Shown here in pieces: positions 37,301 to 46,160 of a DNA stretch of 64,000 nt. Position numbers and translations under genes: made by a program. The stretch lies in contig NZ_PVLQ01000027.1 of assembly GCF_002980595.1 (NCBI RefSeq), positions 239,155-303,154 on the forward strand, written 5' to 3'. The DNA comes from Malikia granosa (GTDB lineage Bacteria > Pseudomonadota > Gammaproteobacteria > Burkholderiales > Burkholderiaceae_C). The notes under the pieces were generated by a model. That model saw only the letters and a list, made by a program, of their open reading frames with translations, was not told the origin of the DNA and did no database searches. Position 1 is the stretch's first letter; each line of letters opens with the position of its first letter.

Positions 37301-38207
37301 CCCGCGTGGATCGGGTCGTATCGGCCTGGTTGTCGTACCACAGGGTGTGCGAGCCCGTGGGGGCCGTCGGGCCGAACAGGCGGATGTGCAGCTTGCCGTT
37401 GCCGATCTCGCCCCGCGCATCGAGCAGGCTCGAGACCACCAGCGGCGAACTGAGCACCCCGATCAGCACCGCCTGCTGCTCCTCGGGGGTATCGAGCGGC
37501 GAGTCATAGGCGTAGACCGGCACGTTGATCAGCACCCCGGGCCGCTTGTGCTCATGGTCGAGCACCTGCTGGATGCCCTGGGTCATGGTGGCCTGGCCGC
37601 TGCGCACGGCTTGCTCGATGGCCTCACGGCGCGTCGGGTCCGAGCCCAGGTCCAGCCCGAGCGCGCTCTTGTTGTGCGACAGCGGCGCGATGTACTTCAT
37701 GACATACAGGTCGTCATGGGCGCTGTCGCTGAAGCGGCGCAGTTCGAAGTCGGGCACCCCGTCGTTGCGGGCATCCGCCAGGAAGCGCTCCAGATCCTGC
37801 CGCTGCACCCGCTGCGAGAAGCCGATGCCGAGGATGCCGGGGAACTCGGTGGGCAGGTCGCGCGAGGCCACGTAGCGGTTGAACTGGGCGCGCGTCAGGG
37901 GCTCGGCACCGGTAAAGGTGCCGCGCAGCCCGTTCAGGCCATGGACTGGCTGCCTGAAGCGGTCCAGCAGCTCGGACTTGGCGCTCTCCACCGCATTGTC
38001 GAAATCGTTCTGGACCCGGACCCCGTTCTGGTGCTGCAGGATGAGGTCGAGTCCCAGGCTGAGCAGCACCCCCAGGCACAGCACCAGCCCTCCGACCGGC
38101 CGGTTCGAGCGCGCCAGGCTCAGCATCCAGCCCGCCGCCTCGGAGCGGGGTGACGCGGCCTGCGCCGACGGGCGGACGAGTTTCTTCAAACGGTCACCAA
38201 ATTCCAT
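34341..38207 (-). CDS. CHASE-PAS hybrid sensor histidine kinase with two receiver domains
   Basis: 1288-residue membrane sensor kinase. In order: N-terminal membrane helix (about 38-58), periplasmic CHASE domain (about 65-280), second membrane helix (about 340-358), three PAS domains (about 380-500, 510-625 and 630-750), HisKA with phospho-acceptor His773 in [11 protein letters not shown], an HATPase domain with N, G1 (SDTGIG) and G2 (GGTGLGM) boxes, then two receiver domains with Asp1067 and Asp1209. The start at 38207 (MEFGDRLKK) is favoured; a GTG at 38285 would add 26 residues. No HPt domain is fused, so phosphate may pass to the separate HPt protein at 51656. It is divergent from the chemosensory operon. 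The signal is unknown. Confidence 0.92.
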   Translation of the reverse strand: MEFGDRLKKLVRPSAQAASPRSEAAGWMLSLARSNRPVGGLVLCLGVLLSLGLDLILQHQNGVRVQNDFDNAVESAKSELLDRFRQPVHGLNGLRGTFTGAEPLTRAQFNRYVASRDLPTEFPGILGIGFSQRVQRQDLERFLADARNDGVPDFELRRFSDSAHDDLYVMKYIAPLSHNKSALGLDLGSDPTRREAIEQAVRSGQATMTQGIQQVLDHEHKRPGVLINVPVYAYDSPLDTPEEQQAVLIGVLSSPLVVSSLLDARGEIGNGKLHIRLFGPTAPTGSHTLWYDNQADTTRSTRAQPRYQIRVPLKLYGQQVELQFASTPYFEDLHLSSVHWWVMSTGLLLSAGAALWLSRHVRALRRADSELELAQRSLDSYRQLAGQTHSAYISTDLTGRITSVSSGFEQLTDYSRSEALGKRPGWLLQCEQTDADEARRIRESLRSSGYYVGEILNRSKQGRLYWVELHIQPHLNNEGEQIGFIASSIDVTQRRQSQLLMEEAERSKRNLLEALDHNAIVSVTDRKGVIQQANDGFCRISGYSREELVGQRHNIVNARADNVVDWDLVWQTISEGRAWHGEVCNRAKDGHLYWVDTVIMPLFGNMGEVDSYVSVRFEITQLKLAQARAEEQTALLEGAIATIDEAFCIFDAHERLVYFNEQYRQVYARSAEKIVAGESFENIVRFGVENGQFPEAVGRVEEWVAERLAFYRGGKGELIQHLDNGRVLRVVERRMPNGYVAGFRVDITDMVKAKEAAQAGESVKSQFLANMSHEIRTPMNAVLGMLALLRKTPMTEQQKDYAGKAERAGKSLLGLLTDTLDLSKINASMMVLEQRPFRIGQVLRDLAEIFASTLTSPRVELLLDLDPAADLSVLGDSLRLHQILLNLGSNAIKFTEQGHVLIGVRLVAREPGQLRLLFEVSDTGIGMDASFQRVIFDAFTQAQPATTSQYGGTGLGMAITNQLVKFMGSQLQVESELGRGSRFFFEAELALDPAAPAGLPDASPGGGHGKALEVLLVDDHPQSRRLLEQMCRSLGWQAQVCDSGTTALALLREKARQGQRYDVVFMDCQMPGLSGLQTCEQLRAWDPDTPVVLMATLAYLESATPGADAPGLVNGQLMKPVTASMLHDAWAQLARQDGPQAQAAAQPTLDDAPLAGLRLLLAEDNLVNQQLARELLVLEGAEVDIAANGQVAVEQVLAARPPYDLVLMDIHMPLMDGLQATRKLRESFDALELPIVAMTANAMSEDQQACLDAGMNGHVAKPLDMDELIDVILQQVPAGRNPAGRARS

Positions 38208-38513
38208 TCCAATGTCATCCTGGATAATGCGAAAACTGCTGGCGCCGAAGTCGAGCCGTGCGAAGCGCTCGCCGCCAAGCTGCACTGCCGACGGCCTGGC
38301 TGCCGCCCGCGGCAGGGGCTGACCGCGTCCCTGTCGGGTGCGGTTGTAGCATGAACGAGATAAAAAATTCTTTAGATTGACTTATGTATTTGGGTATTTC
38401 GTGACATACTCTTACACATATCGGACTCGCATTTTTACGCTTCCTGCGGTTTTGGTGGCTGATGCGATAAATACGACAGCATCAAGATGCGGGTCCCTGT
38501 GATGGAGTTGCCG
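38208..38513. promoter_or_regulatory. Divergent promoter region, hybrid kinase/chemosensory operon
   Basis: Gene-free 306-bp gap between divergent units. Bases about 38360-38480 are markedly AT-rich compared with everything around them, as expected of promoters, and include TTGACT (38377-38382) and CATACT (38405-38410), but the spacing between them (22 bp) is too long for a standard pair. No sigma-28 (flagellar) type promoter was recognised. No operator-like palindrome stands out. Confidence 0.5.
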
Positions 38514-38891
38514 ATGTCCAAGTTGATTCTGATTGTGGATGATTCGCCCACAGTCATCCTGAGCCTCAAGTCCAACCTGACGCTCAACGGCTACCAGGTG
38601 GAAGCGGCAGCCGACGGTGCAGCAGCACTGAGTCGCCTTCAGGGCGGTCTGCGTCCGGCGCTGATCATTACCGACTTCAACATGCCAAAGATGAACGGCG
38701 GCGAGCTGGTGCGCGCCGTCAAGGCCATTCCCAGCCTGAAGTTCACCCCGATCCTGATGCTGACCACCGAAAGCGACCCGAAAAAGCGCGACGAAGCCCG
38801 CAAGATGGGAATCACGGGCTGGATGGTCAAGCCGGTCTCGGGTCCCGACCTGCTCAAGGTGATTGCCCAGGTGCTGCCGGCAGGGCGCTGA
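38514..38891 (+). CDS. CheY-like response regulator 1
   Basis: 125-residue single receiver domain. It has acidic pocket Asp9-Asp10 (IVDDS), phospho-acceptor Asp54 in ITDFNMPKMNG, a switch Thr in MLTTESD and the conserved Lys in MVKPVSG. The start at 38514 is supported by GGAG six bases upstream; earlier in-frame starts exist at 38487 and 38502. There is no output domain, so it works as a CheY-type shuttle or phosphate sink. It is the first gene of the chemosensory operon. Confidence 0.93.
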   Translation: MSKLILIVDDSPTVILSLKSNLTLNGYQVEAAADGAAALSRLQGGLRPALIITDFNMPKMNGGELVRAVKAIPSLKFTPILMLTTESDPKKRDEARKMGITGWMVKPVSGPDLLKVIAQVLPAGR

Positions 38892-38937
38892 GTCGGCGTC
38901 GGCCGGTCCTCAGCCTGAGGCCGGGTAGTGGAAGATC

Positions 38938-39303
38938 ATGAAAAAAAAGATTCTGACGATCGATGATCAGGGCGATATCCGCCGCCTGATCCGGATGGCG
39001 CTGGAGTTCGAGGGCCATCAGGTGGTCGAGGCCATGGATGCCGAGCAGGGCCTGCAGGTCGCGCGCAGCGAGAAGCCCGACCTGATCCTGCTCGACCTGC
39101 ACATGCCGCGTGTCAACGGCATCGAGTTCTTTCAGCGCCTGTCCCGCGATCCGCAGCTGTCGGCCATTCCGGTGATCCTGCTCACCGGCAGCAACGACCC
39201 CGAGCTGCGGCGCCAGGGCCAGGAGGCCGGCGCGCGGGTCTTCCTGACCAAGCCGTTCAATCCCATGCAGCTGCTCGACCTGATTGACGACCATGCCAAC
39301 TGA
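38938..39303 (+). CDS. CheY-like response regulator 2
   Basis: 121-residue receiver. It has acidic pair Asp9-Asp10 in TIDDQGD, phospho-acceptor Asp53 in LLDLHMPRVNG, a switch Thr in LLTGSND and Lys in FLTKPFN. It starts MKKKILTIDD after GTGGAAGATC. Its 3' end overlaps the next gene by 11 bp. It differs clearly from receiver 1 in sequence, so it may have a different kinase partner or role. Confidence 0.93.
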   Translation: MKKKILTIDDQGDIRRLIRMALEFEGHQVVEAMDAEQGLQVARSEKPDLILLDLHMPRVNGIEFFQRLSRDPQLSAIPVILLTGSNDPELRRQGQEAGARVFLTKPFNPMQLLDLIDDHAN

Positions 39304-40591
39304 TGCCGCCGATAGCGCGCTGCCCCTGCGCCCGATGTCCCGTCCCCAGGCCACGTCGCCAGCCAGCGGCGCCTCGGCGGGCCTGAACCTGGCCGGTCCG
39401 GTGCTGCTGGCCTCGCTGCTGACGCTCGTGCTGGTCGGCGCGCTGGCGTCGCTGTCGGGCTCGGGCGAGCTGGCCTGGCCCTCGGTGCTGGCCGTCGCCG
39501 CGCTGACGCTGCTGCTGTTGCTCGGGCTGCTGTGGGTCCTGGTGGCCTTGCAGCCGCGGCTGCAACGCTTCCCCTGGCTGCTGATCGACCGCAGCCTGCC
39601 CCTGACCGAGGTGGTGTCCGAGGTCAGGGACGCGGCGCCCTACCTCGAGTTGCTGACCAGCCAGCTGCAGGGCGCGCTGCAGGATGCCGAGCGCAGCGTG
39701 GCTGCCATCGTCCAGTCGCTGAACCGGATGAACGATGTCTCGCTCGAGGAGCTCGAGCGCATCGAGGTCTCCAAGCTCAACGGGACCGACCTGCTGAACC
39801 TGGTGCACGAGAAGATCCAGCTCGACCAGCAGCTCGGCCTGATCCTCGAGATGTTCGTGCAGAAGCTCCAGCAGGACGTGACCGAAAACCTCAGTCGCAT
39901 GCAGCGGCTCAAGGAGGTCAAGGCCCTCGAGCCGCTGGTCGACGCGATAGCGACGGTGGCGCGCCAGATCAACTTCCTGTCGATCAATGCGGCGGTGGAA
40001 GCGGCCCGGGCCGGGCACAGCGGCAACGGCTTCGCCGTGGTGGCCGCCGAGATCCGCAGCCTCTCGACCCAGACGGCGGCGACCGTCAAGGACATCTCGG
40101 CCAAGATCAAGGCCGTCACCGTCGGGGTGGACAAGGAGCTCGAGGCGGCCAACAACAGCGTCAACCGCAACACCGCCGTCGCCAACATGCACAAGGTGCT
40201 GGCCGACATCTACGCCATGCAGCAGCGCTTCAACGAGGCGGCGAAGAAGAACGACATCGAGCAGGTGTTCGGCGCCATGGGCCAGGGCCACCGGGCACTG
40301 GTCGAATTGATGACCCAGGCCCTGGGCGAGATGCAGTTCTATGACGTGATGAGCCAGCGCGTGGGCCATGTGCAGGGCGCTATCCACGACCTGAGCGCCC
40401 ACTTGCAGCAGCTCGCCAGCGCGCTCGACAGCCCCGAGGGCGCGCTGCCCGACGGCCAGCGCCTGCAGGACCTGCTGGCAGCGCAGGCCGAGCGCTACGT
40501 GATGCACAGCCAGATCGATACCCATCACCAGGTCGTGGGCGGGGCAGCAGCACGTCCGGCAGCGGCCGCGCCGAGCATCGAGCTGTTCTGA
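39293..40591 (+). CDS. Membrane-anchored methyl-accepting chemotaxis-type signalling protein without a periplasmic sensor
   Basis: 432 residues. Two membrane helices lie close together (about 33-55 and 61-86) with only a few residues between them, so there is no periplasmic ligand domain and no HAMP. The cytoplasmic part is helical and contains a short MCP hairpin tip (FLSINAAVEAARAG, then NGFAVVAAEIRSLSTQTA). The sequence around it is atypical for MCPs. The start at 39293 (MPTDAADSAL) overlaps the upstream receiver; an alternative TTG is at 39284. It might sense membrane or cytoplasmic state, or couple CheA to another protein. Confidence 0.82.
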   Translation: MPTDAADSALPLRPMSRPQATSPASGASAGLNLAGPVLLASLLTLVLVGALASLSGSGELAWPSVLAVAALTLLLLLGLLWVLVALQPRLQRFPWLLIDRSLPLTEVVSEVRDAAPYLELLTSQLQGALQDAERSVAAIVQSLNRMNDVSLEELERIEVSKLNGTDLLNLVHEKIQLDQQLGLILEMFVQKLQQDVTENLSRMQRLKEVKALEPLVDAIATVARQINFLSINAAVEAARAGHSGNGFAVVAAEIRSLSTQTAATVKDISAKIKAVTVGVDKELEAANNSVNRNTAVANMHKVLADIYAMQQRFNEAAKKNDIEQVFGAMGQGHRALVELMTQALGEMQFYDVMSQRVGHVQGAIHDLSAHLQQLASALDSPEGALPDGQRLQDLLAAQAERYVMHSQIDTHHQVVGGAAARPAAAAPSIELF

Positions 40592-40628
40592 TCGGCAGGC
40601 GGCCGGCGCATTTTCCCCACCCCAATTG

Positions 40629-40922
40629 ATGCCACGCATGGAACAAGCTGCAGTCGATCTCGTCCTGCCCGCCGAGCTCACGATCTACCAGGCTGCGGAC
40701 TTCAAGTCCCGCCTGCTGGCGCCGGGGCCCGTCACGCGCGACCGGGTGTTCGATGCCTCGGCCGTCGAGCGCGCCGATCTGGCCGGCCTGCAGCTGCTGC
40801 TGCTCGCGCAGCGCGAGTGCACCGCAGCCGGCCATGCGCTGGTGCTCAGCCAGCCCAGCGCGGCCCTGTCCGAGCTGCTGGCGCTGCTGGGACTGGGCGA
40901 GTGCTTCACCCTAGAGTCCTGA
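40629..40922 (+). CDS. STAS-domain protein 1
   Basis: 97-residue STAS-fold protein. The strand-loop-helix FDASAVERADLAGLQLLLLAQ is where STAS anti-sigma antagonists carry a phosphorylatable Ser/Thr (DSSG or DTAG). Here the motif is DLAG, so that residue is missing. It directly precedes cheA-1 (16 bp). A second ATG at 40638 (MEQAAVDL) is also a possible start. STAS proteins in chemosensory operons are thought to be scaffold or coupling proteins; the role is inferred. Confidence 0.85.
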   Translation: MPRMEQAAVDLVLPAELTIYQAADFKSRLLAPGPVTRDRVFDASAVERADLAGLQLLLLAQRECTAAGHALVLSQPSAALSELLALLGLGECFTLES

Positions 40923-40938
40923 TCCGCACGGTGCCCCG

Positions 40939-43128
40939 ATGGAAACCTTGAAAGACGTTTTTCTGCTCGAGGCGCGCGACCAGCTCGAAGCCCTCGAGAC
41001 CACGCTGCTGGCGCTCGAGCGCGACCCGGGCGACGAGGCGCAGATCCACGGCGCCTTTCGCGCCGCGCACACCATCAAGGGTTCCTCGAGCATGGCCGAC
41101 GCGATGGCCATCACCGCCTTCACCCACAACCTGGAAAACGTGCTCGAGCGCATGCGCGACGGCGAGCTGGTGGTGGAGTCGGAGCTGGTCAGTGCGCTGC
41201 TGGGTTGTGCCGACCATGTGCGCATCCTGCTCGACCTCTTTGCCCGCGATGCCGAGCCCGATGCGCCGACCCGGTCGCAGGGCCAGGCCCTGCTCGAGCG
41301 GCTCAGGCCCTGGCTCGAGTCCACGCCCGAGCCGGCCGCGCCGCTGGCGGCCAGCAGCGCGGACCGCGTCGAGCCGGGCGGCCAGCAGCGCCTGGTCAAC
41401 GACGCCTGGCATATCTCGCTGCGCCTGGGGCCGGAGATCTTCCAGCGCGGCGTCGAGCCGATCGGCCTGATCCGCTACCTGGCCGGACTCGGCGAGCTGG
41501 TGCGGGTGCTGCCCGTCACCGATGCGCTGCCGCCGCCCGGGCAGATGGACCCCGAGCTGTGCTACCTGGGCTTCGAGATGGCGTTTCGCGGCGCCGTGGT
41601 CCAGGCCGACATCGAGGAGGCCTTCGCCTTCCTGCAAGGGGAATGCGCGCTGCATATCCTGCCGCCGCACAGCACCGTGGCCGAGCTGGGCCGGCTGCTG
41701 CAGGCCCAGGCCCCCGGGCGCGAGGCGGAGCTGGCGCAGCAGTTGCGCCAGGCCGACCTGCTCGATCCGCAGGACGAGTTGCTGCTGCGCGACTGGCTCG
41801 CGGGCCAGTCGGCGGCTGCCCCTGAGCTGAACCTGGCCTTGGCGCCGGATCCCATCCTGCAGCGGGACCTGGCAGCCAGTGCGGCTCCGGAGGCGACCCC
41901 GGATCCGGCCTTGTCGCGGCGGGCACCGCAGGGAGAGCGCAGCGTCCCGGTGCAGGCCCAGTTGCGCGTGGATGCGGACAAGCTCGACCGGCTGGTCGAC
42001 CTGGTCGGCGAGCTCGTGATCGCCGGCGCCGCTGCCTCGGTGATCGCCGCCGACGTCGGCCGCGAGGACCTCAACGAGGCCCTGTCGGTGCTGTCGGGAC
42101 TGATCGAGGACATGCGCGACGCCGCCATGCAGATGCGCATGGTGCAGATCGGCGCCACCTTCAACCGCTTCCAGCGCGTGGTGCGCGACGTGTCGCGCGA
42201 GCTTGGCAAGGACATCGAGCTGATCACCGAGGGCGGCGAGACCGAGCTCGACAAGTCGGTGGTCGAGAAGATCGGCGACCCGCTGATGCATCTGGTGCGC
42301 AACAGCATGGACCACGGCATCGAGCCGGCCGAGCTGCGGCTGGCGCGCGGCAAGCCGGCGCGCGGGCGCGTGACGCTCAGCGCCCAGCACGAGGCCGGCA
42401 GCATCCTGATCCAGATCCGCGACGATGGCGGCGGCCTCGACACCGAGAGAATCCTGGCCAAGGCGGTCGAGCGCAAGCTGGTCCAGCCCAAGCAGCCGCT
42501 CAGCGAGGCCGAGATCCACCAGCTGATCTTCGAGCCCGGCTTCTCCACTGCCGAGCAGGTGACCGAGCTGTCCGGGCGCGGCGTCGGCATGGACGTGGTG
42601 CGACGCAATATCCAGGCGCTGCGCGGCAGCGTCAGCGTCGAGAGCGAGCCGGGACAGGGCTGTGCCTTCTCGATCCGGCTGCCGCTGACGCTGGCCATCA
42701 TCGACGGTTTCCGCGTCGGCATCGGCGACGCGCATTTCGTGATCCCGCTCGACATGGTGGCCGAATGCATCCAGCATGACCGCCATGCGCGCTCGTGCGA
42801 CTACATCAACCTGCGCGGCAAGCTGCTGCCCTTCGTGCGGCTGCGCGAACTGTTCGGCGAGGCCGGCGACAGCGCCCCGCCCGAGGTGGCGGAAAACCTG
42901 GTCGTGGTCAGGCATGGCGGCCAGCAGGTCGGCATCGTGGTCGAAAAGCTCTACGGCGAGATGCAGGCCGTCATCAAGCCGCTGGGCGTGATGTTCCAGG
43001 GCATCAAGGGGCTGGCGGGCTGCACCTTGCTGGGCAATGGCGAGATCGCGGTCGTGCTCGACATCCCGTCCCTGATCGCCCAGCTCATGCGCGGCTCCGG
43101 CCACCCCCCGGCTGCCGCCCTGGAGTGA
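40939..43128 (+). CDS. cheA: Chemotaxis histidine kinase CheA (copy 1, intact)
   Basis: 729 residues. It has an HPt (P1) domain with phospho-acceptor His44 in AAHTIKGSS, a middle regulatory segment (about 150-250), a P3 dimerisation domain ([17 protein letters not shown]), an ATP-binding P4 domain with N box [12 protein letters not shown] (Asn455), G1 RDDGGGLD, F box [10 protein letters not shown] and G2 [12 protein letters not shown], and a C-terminal CheW-like P5 domain. All kinase boxes are intact. It is preceded by STAS-1 and followed by an MCP and CheW, making one complete array core. Confidence 0.96.
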   Translation: METLKDVFLLEARDQLEALETTLLALERDPGDEAQIHGAFRAAHTIKGSSSMADAMAITAFTHNLENVLERMRDGELVVESELVSALLGCADHVRILLDLFARDAEPDAPTRSQGQALLERLRPWLESTPEPAAPLAASSADRVEPGGQQRLVNDAWHISLRLGPEIFQRGVEPIGLIRYLAGLGELVRVLPVTDALPPPGQMDPELCYLGFEMAFRGAVVQADIEEAFAFLQGECALHILPPHSTVAELGRLLQAQAPGREAELAQQLRQADLLDPQDELLLRDWLAGQSAAAPELNLALAPDPILQRDLAASAAPEATPDPALSRRAPQGERSVPVQAQLRVDADKLDRLVDLVGELVIAGAAASVIAADVGREDLNEALSVLSGLIEDMRDAAMQMRMVQIGATFNRFQRVVRDVSRELGKDIELITEGGETELDKSVVEKIGDPLMHLVRNSMDHGIEPAELRLARGKPARGRVTLSAQHEAGSILIQIRDDGGGLDTERILAKAVERKLVQPKQPLSEAEIHQLIFEPGFSTAEQVTELSGRGVGMDVVRRNIQALRGSVSVESEPGQGCAFSIRLPLTLAIIDGFRVGIGDAHFVIPLDMVAECIQHDRHARSCDYINLRGKLLPFVRLRELFGEAGDSAPPEVAENLVVVRHGGQQVGIVVEKLYGEMQAVIKPLGVMFQGIKGLAGCTLLGNGEIAVVLDIPSLIAQLMRGSGHPPAAALE

Positions 43129-43177
43129 CGGCAGTCCATTCAATGATTTTCAAATTTTTCATGGGTCTTGGAAGCAA

Positions 43178-44893
43178 ATGATGAGAGTCACTATCAAACT
43201 CAAGCTGTTGCTGTCGTTTTTCCTGGTCTGCGCGATCGGCGCGGTATCGGTGCTGGTCGGCATCAACAAGCTGGTCGAGCTCAATGACATGCTCGACGAC
43301 ATGGGCACCGTCTCCGCCGAGAAGGTGATTCTCGCGGCCGAGATGCAGCGCGACGTGATGGCGCTGGTGCGCAACGAGAAGAACATCATCCTGTCGCGCA
43401 CGGTCCGCGAGATCGAGGAACTCGACCGCGAGCACAGCGAGATCAACGACCACCTGATCGCCAACCGCGAGAAGCTGGAAAAGCTGGTCAAGACCGAGGA
43501 AGGCAAGGTCCTGATCAAGGAATTCGTCTCCAGCATGGATACCTACCGGATGGTCAAGAAAGAGATCACCGCCATGAACCTGCAGGCCAACCGGGAGCGC
43601 GAGGCCGGCAACGTCGCCAAGGCCGTCAAGCTCGAGGAAGAGTCGCAGCAGCTCGGACGCAGCAAGGGCCGCGAAGCCGTCGACAAGGCCGAAGCTCGCC
43701 TGGCCAGGATCGCCGAGCTGAACCGGGGCTTCATGAAGCAGGCCATGGTGGATGCCGACACGACCTACGAGAGCGCCCGCAGCCTGCTGGTCACGCTGCT
43801 GGTGCTGAGTGCTGTCTCGGGCATCGGCATTGCGCTGTGGATCTCGATCTCGATCGCCAAGGCGCTGGGCCAGGCGGCGCAGCTGGCCGAGAGCGTGGCG
43901 CAAGGCGACCTGACCACCACCGTGACCTACAGCGCGCGCGACGAGGTGGGCGAGCTGATCGCCAGCCTCAACAACATGATCGCCAAGCTGCGCGACGTGG
44001 TGGCCCGGGTGCAGGATGCGTCCGAGAACGTCGCCGCCGGTGCCGAGGAGCTGTCGTCCTCGGCCGAGGAGCTGTCGCAGGGTGCCGCCGAGCAGGCCTC
44101 GTCGACCGAGGAGGCCAGCGCCTCGATGGAGGAAATGGCCGCCAACATCCGCCAGACCGCCGACAACGCGCAGCAGACCAGCAAGATCTCGCTCAAGGCC
44201 GCCGACGCCTCGAAGAAGACCAACGAGTCGGTGACCCAGGCCGTCGAGGCCATGCGCACCATCGCCGAGAAGATCAGCATCGTGCAGGAGATCGCGCGCC
44301 AGACCGACCTGCTCGCGCTCAATGCCGCGATCGAGGCGGCACGCGCCGGCGAACATGGCCGCGGCTTTGCCGTGGTCGCCTCCGAGGTGCGCAAGCTCGC
44401 CGAGCGCAGCCAGAACGCCGCCAACGAGATCAACGAGCTCTCGACCTCGAGCGTCGCCGTGGCCGCCAAGGCCGGCGAGATGCTGACCGAGATGCTGCCC
44501 GACATCCTGCGCACGACCGAGCTGGTGCAGGAGATCAACGCCGCCTCGAACGAGCAGAACGCCGGCGCCGAGCAGATCAACCGCGCGATCCAGCAGCTCG
44601 ACAAGGTCACGCAGCAGAACGCCAGCGCGTCCGAGGAAATGAGCGCCACCAGCCAGGAACTGGCCAACCAGTCGGCCCTGATGCAGGAGGCCGCCGCCTA
44701 CTTCCGCCTGAACAACAATGGCGTCCGTCGCCCGAGCGCGGCGCCGGCACGCAAGCCCGCCGCCGTGGCGCATTCCTCCTTCTCGAGCGGCCGACCGGCC
44801 ATCAAGAAGCCGGCAGCGCCCAGCAAGTCGGACAATGGCCATGGCGTCGAGATCCGCCTCGACGACGAGGACCAGAGCTTTGAGCGTTACTGA
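43178..44893 (+). CDS. Methyl-accepting chemotaxis protein (four-helix-bundle type)
   Basis: 571 residues. A membrane helix (about 8-29), a periplasmic four-helix-bundle domain to about 185, a second membrane helix (about 196-217), HAMP (about 218-270) and a long cytoplasmic signalling domain with the tip [20 protein letters not shown] follow in order. The extreme C-terminus is SFERY, which fits the x-[aromatic]-x-x-[aromatic] pentapeptide that tethers CheR/CheB. It lies between cheA-1 and cheW. The periplasmic ligand is unknown; the aromatic-catabolism setting makes an aromatic acid or an organic acid plausible. Confidence 0.95.
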   Translation: MMRVTIKLKLLLSFFLVCAIGAVSVLVGINKLVELNDMLDDMGTVSAEKVILAAEMQRDVMALVRNEKNIILSRTVREIEELDREHSEINDHLIANREKLEKLVKTEEGKVLIKEFVSSMDTYRMVKKEITAMNLQANREREAGNVAKAVKLEEESQQLGRSKGREAVDKAEARLARIAELNRGFMKQAMVDADTTYESARSLLVTLLVLSAVSGIGIALWISISIAKALGQAAQLAESVAQGDLTTTVTYSARDEVGELIASLNNMIAKLRDVVARVQDASENVAAGAEELSSSAEELSQGAAEQASSTEEASASMEEMAANIRQTADNAQQTSKISLKAADASKKTNESVTQAVEAMRTIAEKISIVQEIARQTDLLALNAAIEAARAGEHGRGFAVVASEVRKLAERSQNAANEINELSTSSVAVAAKAGEMLTEMLPDILRTTELVQEINAASNEQNAGAEQINRAIQQLDKVTQQNASASEEMSATSQELANQSALMQEAAAYFRLNNNGVRRPSAAPARKPAAVAHSSFSSGRPAIKKPAAPSKSDNGHGVEIRLDDEDQSFERY

Positions 44894-44914
44894 TTCGCGC
44901 CACGGGAGTACGAG

Positions 44915-45421
44915 ATGAGCACAGAACAGGATGCGCTGTCTTCGCAGCACCTGACCTTCCGCCTGGAAGGCGAACTGTTCGCGGTGGAAGTGGCCAAGGT
45001 GCGCGAGGTGCTGGACCTGGTGCCGATCACCAAGGTGCCGCGTGCGCCCAACTACATGCGCGGCATGATCAATGTGCGCGGCAAGGTGGTGCCGGTGGTC
45101 GACCTGCATGTCAAGTTCGGCATGCCGCCGGCCGTCAATTCGCGCGACACCCGCATCATCGTGCTGGAGGTCGAGGTGCTGGGCGAGCAGCTGGTCGTCG
45201 GCGCCATCGCCGATGCCGTGCATGAAGTCACCGAACTCGAGCCCGGCGCGGTCGAGGCCGTGCCGCGCATCGGCATGCACTGGAATACCGAGTTCATGAA
45301 GGGCATAGGCAAGCGCCACGAGCATTTCGTGATCCTGCTCGATGTCAACCGGGTGTTCTCGGTCGACGAGGTGGTCGAGGTCAAGGACGTGTTCGACGAG
45401 GCGCTGCCCGCCGGCCACTGA
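44915..45421 (+). CDS. cheW: Chemotaxis coupling protein CheW
   Basis: 168-residue CheW. It has LTFRLEGELFAVEVAKVREV, NYMRGMINVRGKVVPVVDL and HFVILLDVNRVFS, the standard CheW blocks. It links MCP tips to the CheA P5 domain. It sits 21 bp after the MCP and 2 bp before STAS-2. It is the only free CheW in the operon, so both CheA proteins presumably share it. Confidence 0.96.
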   Translation: MSTEQDALSSQHLTFRLEGELFAVEVAKVREVLDLVPITKVPRAPNYMRGMINVRGKVVPVVDLHVKFGMPPAVNSRDTRIIVLEVEVLGEQLVVGAIADAVHEVTELEPGAVEAVPRIGMHWNTEFMKGIGKRHEHFVILLDVNRVFSVDEVVEVKDVFDEALPAGH

Positions 45422-45423
45422 GC

Positions 45424-45735
45424 ATGACGGCCACGACTTGCCAGCCGGCTGCCGGGCGCCAGCTCTGCGCGCTGCCCGGCCTGACCGCGGGCCATGCCCA
45501 GGCGCTGGCCGCCTGCCTGCAGTCGGCCTTGCATGACGGCCTGCCGGTCGCCTTCGAGGCGGTCGATGAGGTCGACCTGGCCGGGGTGCAGCTGGTCCTG
45601 GCCTATGCCAGGGACTGCGCCGCAGCGGGGCGGTCGGCCTTCGACGGCCCCCTGCCCGAGCCGCTCAGGCAGGCCCTGGCCTTGACCGGCTGCCTCAATC
45701 CGAGCCATGAAATCGATAGGGAACTGCTGTCATGA
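45424..45735 (+). CDS. STAS-domain protein 2
   Basis: 103-residue STAS-like protein. The segment FEAVDEVDLAGVQLVLAYAR aligns with STAS-1, and again the Ser/Thr site is replaced (DLAG). It starts 2 bp after cheW and its stop overlaps the next receiver gene by 4 bp. It appears to be a diverged paralogue of STAS-1, placed before the second receiver-CheA pair. Confidence 0.78.
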   Translation: MTATTCQPAAGRQLCALPGLTAGHAQALAACLQSALHDGLPVAFEAVDEVDLAGVQLVLAYARDCAAAGRSAFDGPLPEPLRQALALTGCLNPSHEIDRELLS

Positions 45736-46160
45736 GCGATGATCCGAATGCCCGCGTCGACCAGCCGGTGGTGCTGTTTGCCGACGATGCGCCGAGCGTG
45801 CGCTTTCTGGTGCGCACGGCGCTCGAGTCGGCCGGCTTCGCCACGATCGAGACCTGCGACGGCCAGCAGGCGCTGGAGGTGCTGGCCTCCGGCCGCCAGG
45901 TCGACATCCTGGTGACCGATCTGCACATGCCCGGCATCGACGGATTGGAGCTGGTGCGCCGCACTCGCGCGCTGGCCGAACGGCGCTACCTGCCGATCGT
46001 GATGCTGACCACCGAATCGCAGAACAACCCGGTGCAGGAGGGCCTCAAGGCCGGCCTGACGGCCTGGATCGTCAAGCCGTTCAAGAGCGAGACCCTGCTC
46101 AAGGTGGTGGGCAAGGCGCTGGGCAAGCGCGCCAACGCCGCCCGGCCCGCGGCACCATGA
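45732..46160 (+). CDS. CheY-like response regulator 3
   Basis: 142-residue receiver. Acidic pocket Asp18-Asp19 (FADDAPS), phospho-acceptor Asp63 in VTDLHMPGIDG, Thr in MLTTESQ and Lys in IVKPFKS are all present, so it is competent for phosphorylation. It is coupled on both sides by ATGA overlaps (STAS-2 upstream, cheA-2 downstream), which points to tight stoichiometry with CheA-2. Confidence 0.94.
   Translation: MSDDPNARVDQPVVLFADDAPSVRFLVRTALESAGFATIETCDGQQALEVLASGRQVDILVTDLHMPGIDGLELVRRTRALAERRYLPIVMLTTESQNNPVQEGLKAGLTAWIVKPFKSETLLKVVGKALGKRANAARPAAP

Noticed and set aside
34434..38153. Open frame of 1,239 codons on the plus strand opposite the hybrid kinase
   Set aside because: The minus-strand kinase has clear domains throughout; the plus-strand reading is repetitive Gln/Arg/His/Ala sequence without any motif.
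38377..38410. Sigma-70 promoter TTGACT ... CATACT before the chemosensory operon
   Set aside because: The spacing is 22 bp, too long for a normal promoter; only the AT-rich nature of the region is reported.
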